Origin: Sphingobacteriales bacterium JAD_PAG50586_3
GTDB taxonomy: Bacteria > Bacteroidota > Bacteroidia > CAMBQF01
Assembly (NCBI GenBank): GCA_023213195.1
Contig: CP096135.1
Span: forward strand, 870,548 to 934,547
Reading direction: 5' to 3'
Length of the DNA stretch: 64,000 nucleotides
Below are positions 1-8,895 of this stretch, in pieces. Below the pieces are notes generated by a model. The model was not told where the DNA came from and did not search any database. It saw only the letters and a list, made by a program, of their open reading frames with translations. The translations under genes and the position numbers were made by a program. Numbering within the stretch: position 1 is the stretch's first letter; each line of letters starts with the position of its first letter.

Positions 1-73
1 ATGAATTGCAATTTAAAATTGCAAATTCAGACGGGGGATTATATTTATTGAAAACTCTGTTTAAAGGCAAAAT

Positions 74-127
74 AATCCCTCCCCCTCGCTATGCTCGGGT
101 ACTCCCTTTATAAGGGAGAGTTGTTTC
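74..127 (-). repeat. Dispersed palindromic repeat, copy A1
   Basis: Read on the minus strand this matches the element at 5233-5286 almost base for base. Both have AACTCTCCCTT, an AT centre, AAGGGAGTACCCGA, a short variable loop and GAGGGGGAGGGATT. Only the loop and flanks differ. It lies in the gene-free segment downstream of nuoF. Confidence 0.8.
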
Positions 128-133
128 TTAGTT

Positions 134-164
134 TTTTTAAAAAAAGCCCCGCACTGCGGGGCTT
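134..164 (-). terminator. Rho-independent terminator after nuoF
   Basis: On the minus strand, 55 bases beyond the nuoF stop, the stem AAGCCCCGC / GCGGGGCTT is followed by a T-rich run. It suggests that the transcript ends after nuoF, so the remaining complex I genes are probably transcribed elsewhere. Confidence 0.8.
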
Positions 165-171
165 GGTAAGT

Positions 172-203
172 ATGGTGAGATTCCCGCCTACGCGGGAATG
201 ACG
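172..203. repeat. Exact 32-bp repeat, copy 1 (palindromic core)
   Basis: This 32-base string, with palindromic core TTCCCGCCTACGCGGGAA, is identical to 59058-59089 in the same orientation. It resembles REP-like elements found between bacterial genes. Confidence 0.85.
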
Positions 204-218
204 TTCAACGTTGGTGTT

Positions 219-1562
219 TTATGCAGTGTGTAATACAGGTGCTTTATAATCGTTCATGTAGTGGTGGCGTACCAGTTCGGGGTGCTTAACGTGCAGCTCA
301 AACTCGTCGCGGAAGTGGCGTATGGCTGATGCTACAGGCCAAGCGGCGGCATCGCCTAAGGGGCAAATGGTGTTGCCTTCTATTTTCTTAGCTACATCTA
401 CTAATAAATCAATATCGCCTTCGGTGCCGTGACCGTGTTCTATGCGGTGAAGCACTTTTTCCATCCAGCCTGTACCTTCGCGGCAGGGGCTGCATTGGCC
501 GCAGCTTTCGTGGTGATAGAAGCTTGCAAAGTTCCACAGGTTGCGTACTATACAAGCGTTTTCATCAAACACAATAAAACCACCCGAGCCTAGCATAGAG
601 CCGGTAGCAAAACCACCGTCTGATAGGCTTTCGTAGCTCATGTTACGTGGGGTGCCTGCAGCTGTTTTTAGTAACAATTCGGCTGGTAAAATAGGTACTG
701 ATGAACCACCGGGAACGCAGGCTTTAAGCTGCTTGCCACCGGCAATACCGCCGCAGTATTCGTCAGAGTAAAGGAATTCTTCAACAGGTAAACCCAGTTC
801 AATTTCGTACACTCCTGGCTTGTTAATGTTGCCACAGGCCGAGATTAGTTTGGTGCCGGGCGATTTCTCCGTACCCAGTTTAGCATACTCAGCACCGCCA
901 TTGTTTACAATCCAAGGTGTTACGGCAATACTCTCTACGTTGTTTACCACCGTAGGGCAGCCGTAAAGGCCTTTAATAGCGGGGAATGGAGGCTTTATAC
1001 GTGGATTGCCGCGTTTGCCTTCTAAGCTCTCTAAAAGGGCCGTTTCTTCGCCGCAAATGTATGCGCCGCCACCCGATTGTACGTAAAGGTCTAAATCGTA
1101 GCCGGTGCCTAATATATTCTTACCTAAAAAGCCGTTAGCATAGGCCTCGTCTATCGCTTTTTGCAGGATAGGGAATAACCAACGGAACTCGCCACGCATG
1201 TATATGTAGGCGGTATTTGCACCCAGCGCAAAGCTCGATACAATCATACCCTCTACCAACAGGTGGGGAATGTATTGGATAATGTAACGGTCTTTAAAAG
1301 TTCCCGGCTCGCTCTCGTCGGCGTTGCACACCAGGTAGCGGGTAGGGTTGCTTTTATCAATAAAGCTCCATTTTAACCCGGTGGGGAAACCCGCACCGCC
1401 ACGGCCACGCAGTACCGAGGTTTTCACCTCGTTTACTATCTCGTCGGGGGTCATGGTTTTTACGGCCTTTTCTACCGCACGGTAGCCGCCGTTTTGACGG
1501 TATACATCGTAGCCGCGGATGCCGGGCTTATCAATGTGTTCTAAAAGTATTTTTGCTCCCAT
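219..1562 (-). CDS. nuoF: NADH-quinone oxidoreductase subunit F (NADH/FMN-binding)
   Basis: Complex I subunit (447 aa) that binds NADH and FMN and passes electrons to the N3 [4Fe-4S] cluster on the cytoplasmic arm. Visible motifs are the FMN-site glycine loop GRGGAGFPTG (about 53-62), ADESEPGTFKDR, CGEETALLESLEGKRG and the cluster ligands C354, C357, C360 (SCGQCSPC) and C400 (CPLG). Length is normal for the family. It follows nuoE by 9 bases as the last gene of a nuoABCDEF operon and is followed by a terminator. No nuoG is adjacent. Confidence 0.96.
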   Translation of the reverse strand: MGAKILLEHIDKPGIRGYDVYRQNGGYRAVEKAVKTMTPDEIVNEVKTSVLRGRGGAGFPTGLKWSFIDKSNPTRYLVCNADESEPGTFKDRYIIQYIPHLLVEGMIVSSFALGANTAYIYMRGEFRWLFPILQKAIDEAYANGFLGKNILGTGYDLDLYVQSGGGAYICGEETALLESLEGKRGNPRIKPPFPAIKGLYGCPTVVNNVESIAVTPWIVNNGGAEYAKLGTEKSPGTKLISACGNINKPGVYEIELGLPVEEFLYSDEYCGGIAGGKQLKACVPGGSSVPILPAELLLKTAAGTPRNMSYESLSDGGFATGSMLGSGGFIVFDENACIVRNLWNFASFYHHESCGQCSPCREGTGWMEKVLHRIEHGHGTEGDIDLLVDVAKKIEGNTICPLGDAAAWPVASAIRHFRDEFELHVKHPELVRHHYMNDYKAPVLHTA

Positions 1563-1571
1563 AGGTGTTGC

Positions 1572-2115
1572 TTAGTTTAAGCCCGCTACGGTAAGCGGAT
1601 CGGTTTTATAAACTTTACTTGGATCGGTATTGCGGAAGTAGTCGAAAATGCGGTCTACTTTCTCTTCGGTCAGTTTCTCGTAGTAATGGTCGCCAACCTG
1701 CATCATAGGGCCGTAGCCGCAGGCGGCCATGCACTCAACGGTTTTAAGGGTAAACATACCGTCAGCCGTAGTTTCGCCTACTTTAATGCCCAGCTTGGCT
1801 TGTATATAGTCTTGAATTTTTTCAGCACCTACCAAGGCAGCAAGGGCCTGTTTTGCAAAACTCTAATACATATTTGCCAACGGGTTTAAGGTTGTACATT
1901 GTGTAGAACGATGCTACCTCGTACACCTCGATAGGCTCAATAGATAATATAGAGGCTACATAGTCCATTACGGGTACATCCAGCCAATTGTCAAACTCTT
2001 CTTGCGCAAGGTGCAAAATAGGCAGCAATGCCGATTTTTGGCGACCCTCTGGGTAGCGCTTGATAATGGCCTCCACCTTGGCCATTGTTTCGGGTTTAAA
2101 TTTTATTTCTGACAT
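1572..2115 (-). CDS. nuoE: NADH-quinone oxidoreductase subunit E, interrupted by a frameshift
   Basis: Thioredoxin-like [2Fe-2S] (N1a) subunit of complex I. The first part (about 97 aa) reads through FCKTGPCCL and then runs out of frame. The second (from VGAEKIQDY) continues in another frame with the remaining ligands in VECMAACGYGP. Removing one base in the TTGG run near 1826-1832 restores GPCCLVGAEKI and a protein of about 180 aa. The neighbouring subunits look intact, so the lesion is more likely a sequencing error than a true mutation. The roughly 100-bp gap to nuoD is filled by a dispersed repeat. Confidence 0.92.
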
Positions 2116-2118
2116 TTT

Positions 2119-2217
2119 TACTTTCTATTGTCAATCCCTTTTAACAGGGGTATTCTTAATCATTTAACAGATCCTGAGATCCTGAAACAAGTTCAGGATG
2201 ACGTCGCTTAATGCATG
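2119..2217. repeat. nuoD-nuoE spacer with a dispersed inverted repeat
   Basis: The spacer holds GATCCTGAAACAAGTTCAGG and neighbouring ATCCTGAGATCCTGA, a palindromic intergenic element of a kind common in environmental genomes. It breaks the otherwise tight spacing of the operon. No start codon with a plausible gene is seen. Confidence 0.6.
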
Positions 2218-3411
2218 TTATGCATCAAGCTCACCGGCTATAACGTTCATGCTGCTCATGGTTAAAATGGCATCAGAAAGCATAGAGCCTTTAATCATTT
2301 CGGCATAGGCCTGGTAATAAATAAAGCATGGGCGGCGGAAATGCAGGCGGTAGGGGGCACGGCCACCATCGCTTACAAGGTAAAAACCAAGCTCGCCGTT
2401 GCCACCTTCTACACTATGGTATACCTCGCCTTTAGGCACATCGGTTTCGCCCATTACTATCTTAAAATGATAGATTAAGGCTTCCATTTTGGTATACACA
2501 TCGTCTTTAGGAGGCAGGTAAAACTCAGGAATATCGGCATGGTAATTACCCTCGGGCATATTATTCATGGCGGCTTTAATAATTTTTAAGCTCTCCCAAA
2601 TTTCGGTATTGCGCACACAAAAGCGGTCGTAGGTATCGCCATTGGTGCCAATGGGTATTGTAAAATCAAAGTCTTGGTACGATGAGTATGGGTTCATCAC
2701 CCTAACATCATAATCAACGCCCGCGGCACGCAGGTTAGGGCCTGTAAAGCCATAAGCCAAAGCACGTTCGGCCGATATAGGGCCGGTGCCAATGCAACGG
2801 TCCATAAAAATACGGTTGCGGCTTAGCAGGTTTTCAAACTCGGCCCAGCGTTTTTCTATAGATGCAACGGCATCTTTAATCTTCTCCCAGGTTTTCTTAT
2901 TAAAATCGCGTTCAAAACCCCCTATACGGCCAATGTTGGTAGTAAGGCGGGCGCCGCAAATTTCTTCGTACACATCGTAAATCTTCTCACGGTCTTGCCA
3001 CACGTAGGTAAAGCCGGTAAGCGCGCCTGTATCAACCCCAATAACAGAGTTGCATACGATATGGTCGGCAATGCGGGCCAGTTCCATAATAATAACGCGC
3101 ATGTACTGTGCACGTTTAGGAATTTCGGCCCCAATAAGTTTTTCCATTGTCATGTGCCAACCCATGTTGTTTATGGGCGATGAGCAATAGTTCATCCTAT
3201 CGGTAAGCGGTGTTATCTGGTAATACGGGCGGTGTTCGGCAATTTTTTCAAACGCGCGGTGTATGTAGCCTATGGTAGGTTCAGACGATACGATAATCTC
3301 ACCATCCATCTTCAATATATTTTGAAAGATGCCGTGAGTAGCCGGGTGCGTAGGCCCCAGGTTAAGCGTATTGTATTCCTTTTCTTCTTCTATATCGGTA
3401 TACTGCTGCAT
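2218..3411 (-). CDS. nuoD: NADH-quinone oxidoreductase subunit D
   Basis: The 49-kDa-type complex I subunit (397 aa), which forms the quinone pocket with NuoB at the base of the peripheral arm. The N-terminal NLGPTHPATHG signature, the ITPLTDRMNYCSSP segment and the C-terminal VEGGNGELGFYLVSDG and RLHFRRPCF segments are all present. Its start overlaps the end of nuoC by 22 bases, so the two are probably translationally coupled. Confidence 0.96.
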   Translation of the reverse strand: MQQYTDIEEEKEYNTLNLGPTHPATHGIFQNILKMDGEIIVSSEPTIGYIHRAFEKIAEHRPYYQITPLTDRMNYCSSPINNMGWHMTMEKLIGAEIPKRAQYMRVIIMELARIADHIVCNSVIGVDTGALTGFTYVWQDREKIYDVYEEICGARLTTNIGRIGGFERDFNKKTWEKIKDAVASIEKRWAEFENLLSRNRIFMDRCIGTGPISAERALAYGFTGPNLRAAGVDYDVRVMNPYSSYQDFDFTIPIGTNGDTYDRFCVRNTEIWESLKIIKAAMNNMPEGNYHADIPEFYLPPKDDVYTKMEALIYHFKIVMGETDVPKGEVYHSVEGGNGELGFYLVSDGGRAPYRLHFRRPCFIYYQAYAEMIKGSMLSDAILTMSSMNVIAGELDA

Positions 3412-4001
3412 AATGCGTATGCGTTATTTGCTAATTTTTTAGGCAACTGTGCTTTGCCCGGAAATACATCAAAATGCACCCCTTTGTTACCATCGGTACG
3501 GCCAAAGTAGCGGTCGTCTTTATCGGTGCGGGTATCATCTTCCAGCGGGTATTGCTTAAGCAAAGGGTGGTAGTCCATGTCTTCCACATTAAGAATAATG
3601 CGTAAGTCGGGGTGGCCTACGAAGTTGATGCCGAAAAACTCAAAGGCTTCGCGCTCCATCCAGTTGGCGGTAGGCCATAGCACGGTGGCGGTTGGCATAT
3701 CTACATCGGCACTTGGAAAGAACACCTCTAACCGCATGCGGAAGTTATTGGTAAAGCTGTGCAGGTGGTAAATAACGCCCAGCTCTTTCCCCTCGTTATT
3801 AGGGTAGTGTATGCCACACAGTGAGGTTAAAAAGTTCATTTGGATAGTGCTATCCTCTTTTAAAAACCTCAAAATATCTATTATCTGTTCGCGTTTTACA
3901 AAGGCGGTAAGCATGCCGTAAGGCTCGTAGGCGTGCTCTATTGCATCGCCAAACTTTTCTTGCAGCGTAGCTAAAACAGACTCGTTGTTTACTTGGGCCA
4001 T
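3390..4001 (-). CDS. nuoC: NADH-quinone oxidoreductase subunit C
   Basis: The 30-kDa-type subunit (203 aa) of the complex I peripheral arm. Recognisable segments are LTSLCGIHYP, the YHLHSFTNNFRMRLEVF region and the family signature WMEREAFEFFGINFVGHPDLRIIL, followed by HPLLKQYPLEDDTR. It overlaps nuoB by one base at its start and nuoD at its end. NuoC is separate from NuoD here, not fused as in some enterobacteria. Confidence 0.95.
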   Translation of the reverse strand: MAQVNNESVLATLQEKFGDAIEHAYEPYGMLTAFVKREQIIDILRFLKEDSTIQMNFLTSLCGIHYPNNEGKELGVIYHLHSFTNNFRMRLEVFFPSADVDMPTATVLWPTANWMEREAFEFFGINFVGHPDLRIILNVEDMDYHPLLKQYPLEDDTRTDKDDRYFGRTDGNKGVHFDVFPGKAQLPKKLANNAYALCSSIPI

Positions 4002-4546
4002 TATTTAATGTTATAGCTTTCTAATAATGCTTTGTACTCATCGCCATTACGGCGGCGCAGGCTCTCGCTGCCGGCCAGTTCCTGTATTTGCATAATGCCA
4101 TCAATAATCTGCTCGGGGCGGGGCGGGCAGCCGGGTACATATACATCAACCGGAATTACCTTGTCTATGCCCTGTAGCACGCTGTAGCTGTCGAATATAC
4201 CACCGCTGCTGGCGCAGGCGCCTACGGCAATAACCCAGCGTGGCTCGGCCATTTGCTCGTATACGTGGCGTAAAATAGGACCCATTTTTTTGGCTATGGT
4301 ACCCATAACCATTAAAAGGTCGGCCTGACGCGGCGAGAAGCTAAGGCGCTCCATACCAAAACGAGAAAGGTCGTAGTTGGGGCCCATGGTACTCATAAAC
4401 TCTATACCGCAGCACGATGTGGCAAAAGGTAATGGCCACAAACTGTTTTTGCGGGCCATGCCAACCACGGTGCTCAGGTTGGTGGCTAAAAAGCCTTCGC
4501 CCTGAAACCCTACCGGCTGTTCTTCAATTATTTGAACGTTGCTCAT
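4001..4546 (-). CDS. nuoB: NADH-quinone oxidoreductase subunit B
   Basis: Complex I subunit (181 aa) that carries the terminal [4Fe-4S] cluster N2 next to the quinone site. The tandem cysteines in ATSCCGIEFM, the cysteine in GACASSGG and that in VPGCPPRPE are all present. Length is typical. It sits between nuoA and nuoC in the usual order. Confidence 0.97.
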   Translation of the reverse strand: MSNVQIIEEQPVGFQGEGFLATNLSTVVGMARKNSLWPLPFATSCCGIEFMSTMGPNYDLSRFGMERLSFSPRQADLLMVMGTIAKKMGPILRHVYEQMAEPRWVIAVGACASSGGIFDSYSVLQGIDKVIPVDVYVPGCPPRPEQIIDGIMQIQELAGSESLRRRNGDEYKALLESYNIK

Positions 4547-4581
4547 GCTAATAAAAATCTCCTAATTGTTAATTTGGTGGG

Positions 4582-4941
4582 TTACTCCCACTTTAACGCG
4601 CCTTTTTTTATGATGTATAAAAAGCCCAGTAGCAGGAAGGATATAAACACCAACATCTCTACAAAACCAAACAAGCCAAGCTCCTTAAAGTTTACGGCCC
4701 ATGGGTAAAGAAAGATAACTTCCACATCAAAAAGCACAAACAAAATGGCGGTAAGGAAGTATTTGATGGAAAAGGGCATGCGGGCGTTGCCTTGCGACTC
4801 TATACCGCACTCAAAATTTTCCAGCTTATCATCGCTTTTGCGCTTAGGGCCCCATACGTGTGTTAGCGTCATAGCTAGGGTTACAAAGCCGGCGGCTACA
4901 AGAAATTGTAGCAAAATTGGAATATAGTTGACTGATTGCAT
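4582..4941 (-). CDS. nuoA: NADH-quinone oxidoreductase subunit A
   Basis: Small membrane subunit (119 aa) with three hydrophobic segments and the conserved loop FECGIES between helices 1 and 2, then FDVEVIFLYPWA. I chose the start at MQSVNYIPILLQ. An in-frame ATG 66 bases further upstream would lie above the promoter at 4971-5003 and add an atypical tail. First gene of the operon. Confidence 0.93.
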   Translation of the reverse strand: MQSVNYIPILLQFLVAAGFVTLAMTLTHVWGPKRKSDDKLENFECGIESQGNARMPFSIKYFLTAILFVLFDVEVIFLYPWAVNFKELGLFGFVEMLVFISFLLLGFLYIIKKGALKWE

Positions 4942-4970
4942 GTGTTGTTTTGCAATAAATTTTAAGGTTG

Positions 4971-5003
4971 CAAATATAGCAAATATTGCAATTGGCGTAC
5001 AAA
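4971..5003 (-). promoter_or_regulatory. Promoter of the nuo operon
   Basis: On the minus strand TTTG (5003-5000), a 21-base spacer and TATATTTG (4978-4971) match the Bacteroidota consensus TTTG-N19-21-TAnnTTTG exactly. The -7 element lies about 30 bases upstream of the chosen nuoA start. Confidence 0.8.
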
Positions 5004-5009
5004 GCAAGG

Positions 5010-5504
5010 TTATTTAGATACGGTTTAATTTAGGGGTGTTTTTGAGGAGTGAGAAGAGAGGAGGGAGGAGTGGGATAGGCTTGAGTTGTGAGGGCTGAGG
5101 TTTGAGTGAATGAATAGATAAAGAGATAAAGAATGAACAATGGGTTTCGCTTCTTTTACCTCATCCCCCGGCCCCTTCTCCTAAAGAGAGAAGGGGTGTG
5201 TTACGCGGATAGCCCCTAGGTGTGGTAAGACGGAAACAACTCTCCCTTTTAAAGGGAGTACCCGAATGTAATGAGGGGGAGGGATTTTAACCCCGAAGGG
5301 GTGTAAGTATTGTAGTAAGATAACAGCCGTTCAAACTCCCCTCCTTTTTAAGGAGGGGTGTCCGCCTAAGGCGGGCGGGGTGGTTACTCATCAGTTGCTA
5401 CATGGGCTCTTTATTTGATTGTCCTGTGCGGACGGCACTCCTATGCGGAGGGCAATTACTTTTTCCTAGATGAAAAAGTAATCAAAAAATCACGGCTGCA
5501 TTTT
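5010..5504. repeat. Gene-free island of dispersed repeats
   Basis: No gene is seen. The segment contains a copy of the 74-127 element (5233-5286) and the hairpin CTCCTTTTTAAGGAG followed by TCCGCCTAAGGCGGGCGGGGTGG (5334-5388, related to 55445-55500). It also contains a module ending CTAGATGAAAAAGTAATC and then AAAAAATCACGGC (5435-5495), which recurs inverted at 58979-59030. The last codons of the recombinase to the right lie in a further repeat. Confidence 0.75.
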
Positions 5505-7063
5505 TCAACGACCCGCTACGGGTTCGTTCATTTGTTGTACGAGTTTAAAGGAAGTGGGGTGCGGGGCGAAGGTGAGCATTTGAATTGATGCAATGTTGCT
5601 CTCTGCTATCGGTCGTTTAGACAGAGTTGGGATGGCTTTCAATTGGATGTCTATTTCTTCTTCACCAATGGTTATACTTTTGGTTATTGCTGTAATAATG
5701 GTTTTCTTCTCGTCAGAGGTGAAGATTGCCCATTGGGAGTGTAAATCTTTCGCCTCCTGCAATATGTATTCGTTATTGAGCGAATCCATGTTAAGCACAT
5801 CAAGTTTTGCCTGTATGTCATTAAATGATGTTTGGCGTTGGCTTAATTCGAGCGCAAGCGGCTCATGGTAGCCCTCAAAATCTTCTTTCTTCACTTTTCC
5901 TTCATAATACAAGTCTAATAGCTTTTGGATTTTCTCTGTAAGTTCCCCTGTCCTTTGCTTATGGCCTTTCAATTCTTGCTCCAAACCAATCAGCCTTTCT
6001 TTTTCCTCGCCTACATGCTTTTGGAGCGATGTTTCAGAAAACAACAGGTCTTTTAACTGTTCTTGATAGATGAACTCCAAATCGTCGGGCAGGATTTGGT
6101 TCTTGCAGTTCTTGTAATCCTTGCACACGTATCTGGGCGAGTTGCTGCGCATATACATTTTGCTTCCGCAATGGCAGTAAATAACCCCGCTAAACAGGTG
6201 AACATTGGGGCGGCGTACTTTTTCCTCGCTTCCCTTTTGACTGGCAATAATCTTATTGCATTGCTCCCACAGTTCCTCCGTAACGATGGCAGGCGCTTCC
6301 CCGAATATCCATTCTTCCTGCGGCTTCAACCTGCCGTTTTTTCTATCGCCACTGCTGCTGTTGTAGTTCATGCGGCGCAAGCCTTTAGCAATAGGGTCTT
6401 CAAGGCAACGGCGTATCATGGTCGGGTTGAACGGCTCTCCCTTACGGGTGCGATAGCCCTTTTCATTAAGAACGGTTGCTACCTTCATTTTGCGCTTATG
6501 GACGAGGAAAAGCTCGAACATCATCTTGCGGATAGGTGCTTCCTTATCGTCCAATTGAAGCTGCTTATCTACCCATTTGTAGCCATAGGGGGAATCACCC
6601 CAAGGGATTTACCCATACTTGCGCGGGCCGGGATGGATTTCTTTACCCTGTCCACGATTTCCTCACGCTCCATCTCGCCAAAGGCGGCGAGAATAGTATA
6701 AAAGAATCTTCCGGCAGGGGTTGAAGTGTCTATTGAATCTCCAAGTGAGATAAGGTCTGCGTTGTGCTTTTTGAAGTAATCTGCAAGCTCTAACAGTTCT
6801 TTCGTATTCCTGCCTAATCGGGCAAGCTTAGAGAAAATAAGGCCTGTTATTTTACCGCTTGCGATGTCTGCCTGCATGCGCTTGGTTTCAGGATGGCCCA
6901 ATACGGCCTTACCACTTACCCCGCCCAAATTATAGACTTCAACTACCTCCCATTCCTTCGCTTCTGCAAAAAGCCTGGCTCTGTGTTCGTGGTGTTTCGG
7001 GCTGTCTCCTTTTGCTTGGTCGTCGGTAGAAAGGCGGAGCCATAATGCAACTTGTTTTTTCAT
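5505..7063 (-). CDS. Large serine recombinase, interrupted by a frameshift
   Basis: Site-specific recombinase of the large serine integrase/transposase type. The N-terminal resolvase domain ([17 protein letters not shown], catalytic Ser in [35 protein letters not shown]) breaks at GKSLGVIPP. The other frame continues as [12 protein letters not shown] and [14 protein letters not shown] with a recombinase domain, a zinc ribbon (YCHCGSKMY...YVCKDYKNC) and a coiled coil. One missing C in the C5 run (G5 at 6588-6592 on the plus strand) restores about 518 aa. The last residues, NEPVAGR, are encoded by a dispersed repeat, so the native C-terminus may differ. Confidence 0.9.
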
Positions 7064-7139
7064 AAACCCTTGGTGCTGTTGGTTTACTGCAAGTTACAAA
7101 ATATATTCAATACATGGTGTTGTTGGTTAAATTATTTTT

Positions 7140-7631
7140 TTATTCCATCAAATAATTATGGGTTAAGGCCAACGATATTGCATCAAACATTGGCATATTG
7201 TGGTCTTCCATCATCCATAGTTTACGCGGTTTTGGAGTTCGGTGCGCTACGCTCGGTATAGCTTCTGCAATTTTGCCCGCAATAAGAAATTTGTTCGTAG
7301 CTCCAAAGGTTTCAAATACATCTTTCACCTGCTGACGGCTATATTGGTATATCTTAATATTCTTGTGGTTTGCGATAGTTACAATACCCTCTATAAGTTT
7401 TTTGGCTCGTGTCGTTTTGTTCGCATAATAGTAGTCTTGTACCAATACCACTACCGGCCGATAAAAGTCCACCAGTTTTTCAATGCGACGTAAGAGCGAG
7501 AGCGCATGGTATTGATTCCTTACACGCACCACCCCATAGTCTATAGGCGTTAGAGGGGTTTCAAGGATGGCATATCCAAACCCTTTGGTATATGGATAAA
7601 GCGCAAATGTTACGTTATTAGGCTGCTGCAT
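7140..7631 (-). CDS. RuvC-like RNase H-fold protein with altered active site
   Basis: A 163-aa protein with the layout of RuvC-type nucleases: a first strand FALYPYTKGFGYAIL, a second VVVLVQDYY and a C-terminal helix MFDAISLALTHNY. In RuvC the first strand carries Asp (IDPG) and the second Glu (IEQ). Here those positions appear to be Tyr12 and Gln, while an Asp remains in FDAISLA. It ends 4 bases before the next gene's stop-proximal end and lies between a recombinase and HTH genes. It may be a non-catalytic relative. The fold assignment is by eye only. Confidence 0.5.
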   Translation of the reverse strand: MQQPNNVTFALYPYTKGFGYAILETPLTPIDYGVVRVRNQYHALSLLRRIEKLVDFYRPVVVLVQDYYYANKTTRAKKLIEGIVTIANHKNIKIYQYSRQQVKDVFETFGATNKFLIAGKIAEAIPSVAHRTPKPRKLWMMEDHNMPMFDAISLALTHNYLME

Positions 7632-7635
7632 AAGC

Positions 7636-7968
7636 CTATATCTGTGGGCTTAGTCTGGTAAGCGCCTGCTCAAGGTATGCAAGCCGTAAGCTGCGCTTTG
7701 GTGTCTGTGGTGCGGATTTTAGCTGTTCTATGCGGGTTGTAAGTCTGTCTTGTAAAAAGATGCGCATATGCTCCTTGTACCCCTGCACCAATGTTTCCAA
7801 CGGCATATCAAAAACAAGATGGTATAAGAGTACGATTCTTAAGGTGGGCGTAACATTCCCTCGCTCAACTGATGATAGGCCACTACTGTTATCCTTTTCC
7901 AAAAGAAAGGTAAGGTCTGTTTGGCTAACAGGCGTTTGAAGGCGCAAGGCGCGAAACGGAGTATTCAT
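7636..7968 (-). CDS. Small HTH (Xre-like) regulator
   Basis: A 110-aa protein with an N-terminal helix-turn-helix resembling Xre/Cro regulators: VSQTDLTFLLEKDNSSGLSSVERGNVTPTLR, then a helix LLYHLVFDMPLETLV typical of the end of the HTH_3 fold. The C-terminal half is basic and helical. It lies 4 bases upstream of the RuvC-like gene, so the two probably share a transcript. Confidence 0.6.
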   Translation of the reverse strand: MNTPFRALRLQTPVSQTDLTFLLEKDNSSGLSSVERGNVTPTLRIVLLYHLVFDMPLETLVQGYKEHMRIFLQDRLTTRIEQLKSAPQTPKRSLRLAYLEQALTRLSPQI

Positions 7969-8509
7969 GATGAAAAGAACATTAAGGGTTAGAACTTAAT
8001 GCTGGATAATCGTATGTAAACTGGCAACGGTAATGTAGTGGGTGAAAATCGTTTAAGAGGCGATTTTTAACTCGTACTGTGGATAAACGTGTTCACTACA
8101 CGCAGCATAACCACCGAAGAATTTTACTGTTTTCATTGTGAAGTTATGCTAAAGGCGCATACCTAAATGCGCCCGAACTGCACTCACTTTCACGATTGAA
8201 AATTCCAAGATGAAAGAATTATGAACTCCCTTTAGTTTGGTCGGCTTAATTTTCCTGTAGTTAGTTTTGTTATGTGCAACCAATGCATTGGTATTCATAC
8301 TTTTTTGCATGGGTATAGGTGCAACCGTTGCCCCCAAAAAACTAAAATTCAAAAGAGAAAAGAAAAAACCGAAAAAAGAAAAGAGAAAGCCACTTCAAAG
8401 CCAGTGAGTTCAAAGGCCAAAAGGAAACGGAATAAATGCGGGGTTGTGCGTTGGGTTGTGTTTATGCCGTAGTCTTTTGGTCTTTGGAAAGCGGAGCGTA
8501 ACGAACTGG
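7969..8509. other. Intergenic region, no supported gene
   Basis: About 540 bases without a convincing gene. Short reading frames occur on both strands but have low-complexity Lys-rich or unstructured products. A hairpin AAAATCG...CGATTTTTA is present at 8044-8068. The 8350-8400 stretch is a purine-rich run of AAAAGAGAAAAG-like sequence. Confidence 0.5.
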
Positions 8510-8785
8510 CTATTTTTGCTTACTCTTTTGTTTTTTAGAACTCTCTTTTACCTGCGGCTCAGCTTTTATTTTAAAGAAATCTTCAAAGGTGATTTCGTGT
8601 ATATTCAATACAGTAACAAGGCTGCGTATCGTAAGGTTAGCCTTCCCGGTTTCCATTCTCCAATATTGCATGCGTGATAATTCAAATTCTATTGCAAATG
8701 CCTCATAGCTGCTATATCCCTTACCAATCCGTAAGGTAGCCAATCTATCGCCAATGCTTTTCAGGGCTTCTTTCTCTGTAATCAT
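8510..8785 (-). CDS. Xre-family HTH regulator
   Basis: A 91-aa protein: IGDRLATLRIGKGYSSYEAFAIEFELSRMQYWRMETGKANLTIRSLV is a complete five-helix Xre-type DNA-binding domain, followed by an acidic segment ITFEDFFK and a Lys-rich tail. This is a common arrangement for small Bacteroidota regulators. It is divergent from the secreted protein at 8896 and may control it. Confidence 0.75.
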   Translation of the reverse strand: MITEKEALKSIGDRLATLRIGKGYSSYEAFAIEFELSRMQYWRMETGKANLTIRSLVTVLNIHEITFEDFFKIKAEPQVKESSKKQKSKQK

Positions 8786-8859
8786 GCCCCTAAAATCAAC
8801 GTTATATAACTTTTACGTTACAACTTATAACGATACACCGTATATGATACATATTTTTA

Positions 8860-8867
8860 TACATTTG
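8860..8867 (+). promoter_or_regulatory. Likely -7 promoter element for the gene at 8896
   Basis: TACATTTG matches TAnnTTTG, 28 bases upstream of the start. No clear TTTG lies at -33. The palindrome-rich TATAACGATACACCGTATA just upstream could hold an operator. Confidence 0.45.
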
Positions 8868-8895
8868 CTTATACCAAACTGTAATTAAAATCTAT

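Noticed and set aside
8149..8472. Small reading frames in the 8.1-8.5 kb gap
   Set aside because: The products are low complexity or Lys-rich, show no conserved motif, and overlap on opposite strands.
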